From contig CALAIL010000072.1 of assembly GCA_937923255.1 (NCBI GenBank), positions 1 through 12,406 of the forward strand: a stretch of DNA of 12,406 nt, written 5' to 3'. The translations under genes were made by a program, and so were the position numbers. This stretch comes from an uncultured Propionivibrio sp. (GTDB lineage Bacteria > Pseudomonadota > Gammaproteobacteria > Burkholderiales > Rhodocyclaceae). Below the pieces are notes generated by a model, which was not told the DNA's origin, did no database searches, and was given only the letters and a program-made list of their open reading frames with translations. Below are positions 7,520 to 12,406 of the stretch, one piece after another; within the stretch, counting starts at the first letter, position 1, and each line of letters opens with the position of its first letter.

Positions 7520-7597
7520 GAAAACCCGCGTAAACACCGGGCTGGCGGGCAGCCTATCCGGAAACGCCCATTTTACGCGGGGTTCAGGGCGGGCGTC
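7520..7597. repeat. Two facing units of the hairpin-repeat family
   Basis: Unit 7561-7597 shares GAAACGCCC, ACGCGG and TTCAG, in the same order and spacing, with the unit at 4686-4728, and both are preceded by CCTRTCCG. The neighbouring unit 7520-7560 carries CCCGCGTAAA (7525-7534), the exact inverse of TTTACGCGGG (7572-7581), so the two can fold on each other. This makes the 4568-4728 array part of a dispersed family. Confidence 0.65.
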
Positions 7598-7833
7598 GTT
7601 GCGGTCCTCTGGTCTGGGTCTTCGGTTGCGGTGACTGTGCTTCGGACGGTGATGCTTCACCCCGGCGCGGCAATACGTTCCGGTTATTTTTGGGATGGAT
7701 CTGAGTGGCTGCTTGGGCGAGATGGCGGCGGAGGGATGGTTTTCGGGTTGCATTCATGCTGTTCCGCGAGCTGTGCGGCGGTCTGTTTGCAGTTGCTGAC
7801 TTCGATGATGCAGCGTCGTTCTGCTTGACCTGT

Positions 7834-7868
7834 TTTGAGCCGCAAAAAGGGCATTTTTTGCGTTCAAA
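7834..7868. other. A/T-rich 13-bp hairpin downstream of phoH
   Basis: CGCAAAAA (7841-7848) pairs perfectly with TTTTTGCG (7855-7862) around GGGCAT, and TTTGA (7834-7838) pairs with TCAAA (7864-7868) outside a small internal loop. GTTTTGAGC is repeated directly at 7832-7840 and 7870-7878. It could help end the phoH transcript or be the end of a mobile remnant. Confidence 0.55.
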
Positions 7869-7881
7869 GGTTTTGAGCTCC

Positions 7882-7908
7882 TGTAAGCCTTACAGCGTAA
7901 GGGCTACA
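7882..7908. other. Imperfect hairpin past the phoH stop
   Basis: TGTAAGCCTTAC (7882-7893) and GTAAGGGCTACA (7897-7908) pair at 10 of 12 positions around AGC. No T-run follows on either strand, so a classic terminator is not supported. Confidence 0.45.
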
Positions 7909-7955
7909 AAGATTCTCAGCATGAATTTTGTCCGGCGCCCCAGTTTTATGCGGCG

Positions 7956-9368
7956 CTAGAGCATCTCCGCTGCGTAGTCGGCCAGCCGCGAACGTTCGCC
8001 GCGTTGCAGGGTGACATGGCCGGCGTGCGCCCAGCCCTTGAAGCGGTCGACGGCAAAGGTCAGCCCTGAACTGCCTTCGGTCAGGTAGGGCGTATCGATC
8101 TGCGCGATATTGCCCATGCAGACGACCTTGGCGCCCGGGCCGGCGCGCGTAATCAGCGTTTTCATCTGTTTTGGCGTCAGGTTCTGCGCCTCGTCGATAA
8201 TCAGAAACTTGTTGAGAAAGGTGCGGCCGCGCATGAAATTGAGCGACTTGATCTTGATGCGGTTGCGGATCAGATCTTGCGTCGCTGCGCGCCCCCAGTC
8301 GCCGCCTGTCGTGCCGGTATGGCTGAGGACTTCCAGATTGTCTTCCAGCGCCCCCATCCACGGCGCCATTTTTTCTTCTTCCGTGCCCGGCAGAAAACCG
8401 ATGTCTTCACCGACAGAAACCGTGGCGCGCGTCATAATGATTTCCTGATAACGCTTTTCGTCGAGCACCTGGGTCAAGCCGGCGGCCAGCGTCAGTAAGG
8501 TCTTGCCGGTGCCCGCCTGGCCGAGCAGGCTGACGAAGTCGATTTCCGGATCCATCAGCAGATTGAGGGCAAAATTCTGCTCGCGGTTGCGCGCTGTAAT
8601 CCCCCAGACATTGTGTTTCGGGTGCGTATAGTCGATCAGCGTTTCGAGTACGGCGCAGTTGCCCGAAATTTCGCGCACAATGGCGGAAAACGGCTCCGGT
8701 GTATCCAGATACACGAATTCGTTGATCAGCAGTTTGGCGCACAAGGCCCCCCGGATACGGTAGCGCGTGCGGTTTTCCTGCGTCCACGATTCCAGCCCGT
8801 GCGTCTGCGTTTCCCAGAAATCTTCGGGCAGCGCCTGCATGCCGCGATAGAGCAGATCGATGTCTTCAAGCACCCGGTCGTTAAAGTAGTCCTGCGCCTG
8901 AACGCCGAGGACATGCGCCTTGATGCGCATATTGATATCTTTGCTCACCAGAATGGCCGCGCGCTCTGGATACGTGCGCTGCAAATGGACGACGACGGCC
9001 AGAATCTGGTTGTCTGCCCGTTCGCTCGCCAGGCCGCCGTGCAGATCGATGCTGACCGCCTCGGTTTGCAGGAGCAGGCGGCCGCTGGCCAGACCGTGCG
9101 AGGCTTCGGCAAGTGGAATGCCCGTGGCGATGCCGTCTTCACGGCGGCTGATGATCTCGTCGAGCATGCGCGTGGCCTGTCGCGCGTTGCGCGCAACGTC
9201 GGATATTCCCTTTTTGTTGTGGTCGAGTTCCTCCAGCGTCTTCATCGGCAAAAAAATGTCGTTTTCCTCGAAACGGAACAGGCTCGTCGGATCGTGCATC
9301 AGCACGTTGGTATCGAGGATGAAGAGCTTGGGCTGGCGATGAGGCGGACGGGCGGTTCGGCGGGGCAT
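7956..9368 (-). CDS. PIN-PhoH fusion ATPase (PhoH2-like)
   Basis: This 470-residue protein joins a PIN ribonuclease domain to a PhoH P-loop ATPase. Mycobacterial relatives (PhoH2) have RNA helicase and RNase activity, so an RNA-processing role is likely. PIN acidic residues appear as Asp19 (FILDTNVL), Glu46/47, Asp119 (ADNQILA) and Asp144 (SKDINMR). The ATPase shows Walker A GQAGTGKT (283-290), Walker B FLIIDEAQ (388-395) and CMGNIAQIDTPYL (417-429). The frame stays open to 9806 across bcp, but ATG 9368 has GGAG 6 nt upstream and gives the family N-terminus. It starts 52 nt after the bcp stop, so the two are probably one operon. No truncation is seen. Confidence 0.94.
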   Translation of the reverse strand: MPRRTARPPHRQPKLFILDTNVLMHDPTSLFRFEENDIFLPMKTLEELDHNKKGISDVARNARQATRMLDEIISRREDGIATGIPLAEASHGLASGRLLLQTEAVSIDLHGGLASERADNQILAVVVHLQRTYPERAAILVSKDINMRIKAHVLGVQAQDYFNDRVLEDIDLLYRGMQALPEDFWETQTHGLESWTQENRTRYRIRGALCAKLLINEFVYLDTPEPFSAIVREISGNCAVLETLIDYTHPKHNVWGITARNREQNFALNLLMDPEIDFVSLLGQAGTGKTLLTLAAGLTQVLDEKRYQEIIMTRATVSVGEDIGFLPGTEEEKMAPWMGALEDNLEVLSHTGTTGGDWGRAATQDLIRNRIKIKSLNFMRGRTFLNKFLIIDEAQNLTPKQMKTLITRAGPGAKVVCMGNIAQIDTPYLTEGSSGLTFAVDRFKGWAHAGHVTLQRGERSRLADYAAEML

Positions 9369-9420
9369 CGGCGTCTCCGGAAAGGGCGGTAGCGGATGGG
9401 CGGTGAGGCCAGTAGCGGCG

Positions 9421-9894
9421 CTAGTGCGCTGACGCACGGACAAAATCGAGCACGAAATCCAGTACCTCTTGCGCATGGCCGGGCGCCTTGACGCCGCGCC
9501 ACTCACGCAGCAACTGCCCGCTGCCGTCAAAGACAAAGGTGCTGCGTTCGATGCCGCGTACCGGCTTGCCGTAGAGCTTTTTATCCTTGATAACGCCAAA
9601 ATGCGTGCATAGGCGCTCGTCGGCATCGGAAAGCAGCACAAAGGGCAGGGCGTGCTTTGTCTTGAATTTTTCGTGCGAGGCCAGGCTGTCACGCGAAACG
9701 CCGAGCACAACGCCGCCGGCCTTGACAAATTCGTCATGCAGATCGCCGAATTCCTGCGCCTCGGTCGTACAGCCGGGCGTGTTGTCTTTGGGATAAAAAT
9801 AAACAATCAGTGTTTTGCCGCGTACCGCCGCGGTGTTGAACGGTGTGCCGTCGGTCGAAGGAATGTCGATGTCGGGAAAGCGGAGCGTACTCAT
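9421..9894 (-). CDS. bcp: Thiol peroxidase of the Bcp/PrxQ family
   Basis: This 157-residue cytoplasmic enzyme reduces hydrogen peroxide and organic hydroperoxides. The peroxidatic cysteine is Cys42 in NTPGCTTEA. The partner Cys found five residues later in E. coli Bcp is Gln47 here. The only other Cys is Cys96 (RLCTHFGV), a position conserved in the family, so the enzyme is either 1-Cys type or uses another partner. The chosen ATG at 9894 has GAGG 6 nt upstream and gives the standard start MSTLRFPDIDIP; the frame is open further back without family similarity. phoH follows 52 nt later on the same strand. Confidence 0.95.
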   Translation of the reverse strand: MSTLRFPDIDIPSTDGTPFNTAAVRGKTLIVYFYPKDNTPGCTTEAQEFGDLHDEFVKAGGVVLGVSRDSLASHEKFKTKHALPFVLLSDADERLCTHFGVIKDKKLYGKPVRGIERSTFVFDGSGQLLREWRGVKAPGHAQEVLDFVLDFVRASAH

Positions 9895-10002
9895 AGGAAT
9901 CCTCGGTGGTTTGGGTGATCTTCCTCGTGTCAGGCGGTTCCGCCGCAATGATTGACGCCCGCGACGCCCGGAAGGGTGGCGTTTATCGCGCGTGCATGCA
10001 TT

Positions 10003-10032
10003 TTGCCGTGCGGCAAGGCACGCTGGCGTGCC
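10003..10032. repeat. Two adjacent perfect hairpins upstream of bcp
   Basis: TTGCCG-TG-CGGCAA (10003-10016) is followed at once by GGCACGC-TG-GCGTGCC (10017-10032). On the minus strand both lie about 110-140 nt before the bcp start. Such closely set dyads could be operators, a structured leader, or a REP-like element. Confidence 0.55.
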
Positions 10033-10270
10033 GGATGCCCGTTGGAATGGGGGCCGCTCATTGCGCCGGATAGACCGCAGCCGATATTTTGACACGCGAT
10101 GCCGCCCGTGCGCGAGAACTGCCCCGCACTGAAAAGCGGCGTCAAAAAAACGATGGGGGAAACGTCGAAAGCGGCTGCCCGATCTCCCTTACGCCGTGGC
10201 TGGCGGAAAAAGCGTGCGGCAATTAAGGGCGCCCGGCAATTTGCCGCAATGACGCGGCCGGCGATGGACG

Positions 10271-10330
10271 GGAAGCGGATGGAAAGGGGTGGAAACAGAT
10301 AGAAGCGGATGGAAGCGCATGAAAACAGCC
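10271..10330. repeat. 10-bp phased tandem repeat before upp
   Basis: Six contiguous 10-bp units follow a GGAARCRGAT-like pattern; five begin GGAA, AGAA or GAAA. GAAGCGGATGGAA occurs exactly at 10272-10284 and 10302-10314, and GAAGCGCATG at 10312-10321. The purine-rich array ends 7 bp before the TATAAA box of upp, so each unit would face the same side of the helix. Confidence 0.7.
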
Positions 10331-10337
10331 CCTTTCG

Positions 10338-10343
10338 TATAAA
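10338..10343 (+). promoter_or_regulatory. Candidate -10 box for upp
   Basis: TATAAA lies about 90 bp before the upp ATG. No good -35 is found at 16-18 bp; that position falls inside the 10-bp repeat array (GCGCAT), suggesting activator help if the box is real. Confidence 0.35.
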
Positions 10344-10433
10344 GCGGTCAGTGCCGGCAAGGAAGGATGATTTTCCCGCGCGAATCCGTTAACCTTGCGC
10401 CGTTTTGTTCATTCCTCTTTTTGGAGAACACCC

Positions 10434-11060
10434 ATGCCGATCCATGCAGTCAACCACCCGCTCGTCAAGCACAAGATTGGGCTGTTACGCGAAAACGACA
10501 TCAACACCAAAAAATTCCGTGAGCTGACCGCCGAGCTGGCCCGCCTGCTGACTTACGAAGCCTGCCGCGATTTTGAGCTGGAAAAATGCACGATCCAGGG
10601 ATGGGCCGGGCCGGTCGAAATCGAGCAGATCAAAGGCAAGAAAGTCACGGTCGTGCCGATTCTGCGCGCCGGGCTGGGCATGCTTGATGGCGTGCTCGAC
10701 CTGATTCCGGGCGCCAAGGTCAGCGTCGTCGGCATTGCCCGCAACCACGAAACCCTGATGCCGGAACCGTATTTCGAACGCCTCGTCGGCCAGCTCAACG
10801 AGCGCATCGGGCTGATTATCGACCCGATGCTCGCCACGGGCGGCTCCCTGATCGCCACCATCGACATGCTCAAGCGCAAGGGCTGCCAGCATGTGCGCGC
10901 CATCGTCCTGGTCGCTGCGCCGGAAGGCATTCGGGCTGTCGATGCGGCGCATCCCGACGTGGATGTTTTCACGGCGGCCATCGACAGCCACCTCAACGAG
11001 GTCGGCTACATCATTCCGGGGCTGGGCGATGCGGGCGACAAAATTTTCGGCACCAAATAA
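10434..11060 (+). CDS. upp: Uracil phosphoribosyltransferase
   Basis: This cytoplasmic salvage enzyme makes UMP and pyrophosphate from uracil and PRPP. The 208-residue length equals that of the E. coli enzyme. Signature regions are intact: PILRAGLGM (75-83), the PRPP loop DPMLATGGS (130-138) and the uracil-binding [13 protein letters not shown] (191-203). The frame opens 13 codons earlier, but ATG 10434 has TTGGAG (10421-10426) upstream and gives the family N-terminus. uraA starts 23 nt after the stop, so uptake and conversion of uracil are coupled in one operon. Confidence 0.97.
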   Translation: MPIHAVNHPLVKHKIGLLRENDINTKKFRELTAELARLLTYEACRDFELEKCTIQGWAGPVEIEQIKGKKVTVVPILRAGLGMLDGVLDLIPGAKVSVVGIARNHETLMPEPYFERLVGQLNERIGLIIDPMLATGGSLIATIDMLKRKGCQHVRAIVLVAAPEGIRAVDAAHPDVDVFTAAIDSHLNEVGYIIPGLGDAGDKIFGTK

Positions 11061-11083
11061 GGCGGTGAATGAGGGGCGGGCCG

Positions 11084-12343
11084 ATGAATAAAACGGTGAT
11101 TCCTACCGCGCAGGGGGCGGCCGAGCCGGTCTGGCGCACGGCGGTGTCCGGCGCGCAGATTCTCTTCGTCGCTTTCGGCGCGACGGTGCTGGTGCCGCTG
11201 CTCACGGGGTTGAACCCCAGCCTGGCGCTGCTCGGCGCCGGTGTTGGCACGCTGATCTTCCAGGCCTGCACTCGGCGCCAGGTGCCGATTTACCTGGGCT
11301 CCAGCTTTGCCTTCATCGCGCCGATCATCGAGTCGATCAAAAACTGGGGCATGCCGGCCACCCTCGGCGCGCTGGCCGCCGCCAGCCTGTTCTATTACCT
11401 GGCGGCCGCGCTCGTCAAATGGCGCGGCGTGGCATTTATCCATCGCCTGCTGCCCCCGGTCGTCATCGGCCCGGTCGTCATGGTGATCGGCCTGGGACTA
11501 GCGCAAGTCGCCGTCAATATGGCGACGGGCAAGGCGGGCGGCGCGCAGGTCGTGCCCTACGGCACGGCGCTCTCAGTCGCCGCCGTTTCGCTGCTGGCGA
11601 CGATGCTGACGGTGATCCGCGCGCGGCGTCTGTTCAAACTGGTGCCGATTCTCGTCGGCGTCGCCGTCGGTTACGCCGTCTCGCTCTACCTGGGCATTGT
11701 CGATCTTTCCCCGGTGAGGCAGGCGGCGTGGTTTGCCGTTCCTGACTTCGGGCGGCCGGAATTCAATCTGGCCGCCATCCTGTTCATGATTCCGGTCGCC
11801 ATCGCCCCCATCGTCGAGCACGTCGGCGGCATTCTGGCTATCGGTTCGGTAACGGGCAGGGACTTTACCGAATCGCCTGGCCTGCACCGGACGCTGCTGG
11901 GCGACGGGCTGGCCGTCAGCGTCGTCGGCCTGTTCGGCGGCCCGCCGGTGACGACCTACGGCGAAGTGACCGGCGCGGTGATGCTGACCAAAAACGCCAA
12001 CCCGGCAATCATGACCTGGGCGGCCGGTTTCGCCATCCTCATGGCCTTCGTCGGCAAGTTCGGCGCGCTGCTGCAAACGATCCCGCTGCCGGTCATGGGC
12101 GGCGTCATGGTGCTGCTCTTTGGTTCGATTGCCGGCATTGGCCTCAAAACGATCATCGACGGCCGCGTCGACCTTTCCAGCGCGCGCAACCTGTGCATCA
12201 TCTCGATCACGCTGGTGACCGGCATCGGCGGGCTGGGCGTGAACCTCGGCAGCTTCTCGCTGCAGGGCATCAGCCTGTGCGGCGTGCTCGCCGTGCTGCT
12301 CAACTTGCTGCTGCCGCGCTCGCCGGCCGAGGCATCGCGCTGA
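11084..12343 (+). CDS. uraA: Uracil permease (NCS2 family)
   Basis: This 419-residue inner-membrane protein imports uracil with protons. It is hydrophobic throughout, consistent with the 14-segment NCS2 fold. Substrate-site residues appear as Glu245 in IVEHVGG and Glu294 in GGPPVTTYGE (285-294). The His that follows by four residues in E. coli UraA (EHIGH) is Gly249 here; I recall related permeases with Asp or Gly at this position, so this may be subfamily variation. ATG 11084 is preferred over 11069 because GAGGGG lies before it and the start fits the family. It is the second gene of the upp operon; a dispersed repeat begins 8 nt past its stop. Confidence 0.94.
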   Translation: MNKTVIPTAQGAAEPVWRTAVSGAQILFVAFGATVLVPLLTGLNPSLALLGAGVGTLIFQACTRRQVPIYLGSSFAFIAPIIESIKNWGMPATLGALAAASLFYYLAAALVKWRGVAFIHRLLPPVVIGPVVMVIGLGLAQVAVNMATGKAGGAQVVPYGTALSVAAVSLLATMLTVIRARRLFKLVPILVGVAVGYAVSLYLGIVDLSPVRQAAWFAVPDFGRPEFNLAAILFMIPVAIAPIVEHVGGILAIGSVTGRDFTESPGLHRTLLGDGLAVSVVGLFGGPPVTTYGEVTGAVMLTKNANPAIMTWAAGFAILMAFVGKFGALLQTIPLPVMGGVMVLLFGSIAGIGLKTIIDGRVDLSSARNLCIISITLVTGIGGLGVNLGSFSLQGISLCGVLAVLLNLLLPRSPAEASR

Positions 12344-12351
12344 AACCTTAA

Positions 12352-12406
12352 ATAGCGTCTTCCTTTGCCAAAATACGGCGTTGGCTTCGCCTTGCCGTAC
12401 TACTCG
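12352..12406 (+). repeat. Dispersed intergenic repeat, right copy
   Basis: It is the reverse complement of 28-82 with five mismatches in 55 bases. It starts 8 nt after the uraA stop and has the same orientation relative to its upstream gene as the left copy has to DUF192. The window ends inside it, so the half-unit seen at 1-27 may continue beyond. Confidence 0.8.

Larger units (their letters stand above)
7193..7955. other. Long intergenic region without a confident gene
   Basis: Several frames of 80-130 codons exist on both strands but overlap each other and match no family I know. Supported content: hairpin-repeat units at 7520-7597, a long A/T hairpin at 7834-7868, an imperfect hairpin at 7882-7908 past the phoH stop, and the upstream region of the transglutaminase-like gene. 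On the minus strand near 7684-7890 there are short zinc-ribbon-like and helix-turn-helix-like stretches in different frames, which could be a decayed gene. Confidence 0.5.
9895..10433. other. Divergent intergenic region, bcp and upp
   Basis: No gene is seen in 539 bp; short frames here lack family features. It must hold the bcp promoter (-) and upp promoter (+). Visible structure includes GGCGG/CCGCC (9933-9944), two adjacent perfect hairpins (10003-10032), a GCGGCAA/TTGCCGC dyad (10216-10222 with 10241-10247), a 10-bp tandem repeat (10271-10330), and the upp -10 candidate. Confidence 0.55.

Noticed and set aside
7355..7753. 132-codon minus-strand frame in the long gap
   Set aside because: No recognisable domain, overlaps the hairpin repeats and an opposing frame, and the composition looks like random GC-rich DNA.
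7487..7828. 113-codon plus-strand frame in the long gap
   Set aside because: It runs through the repeat pair, has no ribosome site and matches no known family.
8613..9392. 259-codon plus-strand frame antisense to phoH
   Set aside because: Shadow of the PIN-PhoH gene, whose motifs are all intact on the other strand.
10099..10302. 67-codon plus-strand frame between bcp and upp
   Set aside because: It has no ribosome site or protein features and ends in the 10-bp repeat.
1..12406. Composite transposon bounded by inverted end repeats
   Set aside because: The inside is housekeeping genes only, with no transposase, and the end copies sit at gene ends as ordinary dispersed repeats would.

Overview
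The window looks like ordinary chromosome from a betaproteobacterium. The support is a moderately GC-rich composition, a full set of housekeeping genes whose sequences read as betaproteobacterial (glmM, a bcp-phoH pair, a upp-uraA pair), and an intergenic repeat at both window ends that, from memory and unchecked, resembles short repeats scattered through Neisseria and related genomes. I cannot name a genus. No phage, plasmid, CRISPR or intact insertion sequence is visible.

Layout, left to right. Positions 1-82 hold a dispersed repeat. A DUF192 secreted protein (-) follows, then about 360 bp without a gene that ends in a strong sigma-70 promoter, a tRNA-Asp gene and its intrinsic terminator. 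Next come glmM (+; cell-wall precursor synthesis) and an MsbA-like ABC exporter (+). The exporter converges on a superoxide dismutase gene (-), and between them lies a tandem array of 39-43 bp hairpin units. A Tat-exported transglutaminase-fold protein (-) starts at TTG, has a leader containing a terminator-like hairpin, and carries Ser where the catalytic Cys is expected. Then comes about 840 bp with no confident gene, which holds more hairpin-repeat units and possible decayed coding sequence. The bcp-phoH operon (-; thiol peroxidase and PIN-PhoH ATPase) is followed by a 540 bp divergent intergenic region with paired hairpins and a 10-bp-phased tandem repeat. The upp-uraA operon (+; uracil salvage and uptake) ends 8 nt before a second copy of the left-end repeat.

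Functional links are local. upp and uraA together take up uracil and convert it to UMP. bcp and phoH are cotranscribed by spacing. glmM supplies GlcN-1-P for UDP-GlcNAc. sodA/B-type SOD and Bcp are both oxidative-stress enzymes but are in separate units.

The noteworthy content is mostly non-coding. The two end repeats are 55 bp, match at 50 positions, and both lie 7-8 nt after a stop codon in the same orientation relative to transcription. There is also the hairpin array, a leader attenuator candidate, and an array of six 10-bp units directly before the upp -10 candidate. I saw no convincing new multi-gene system.
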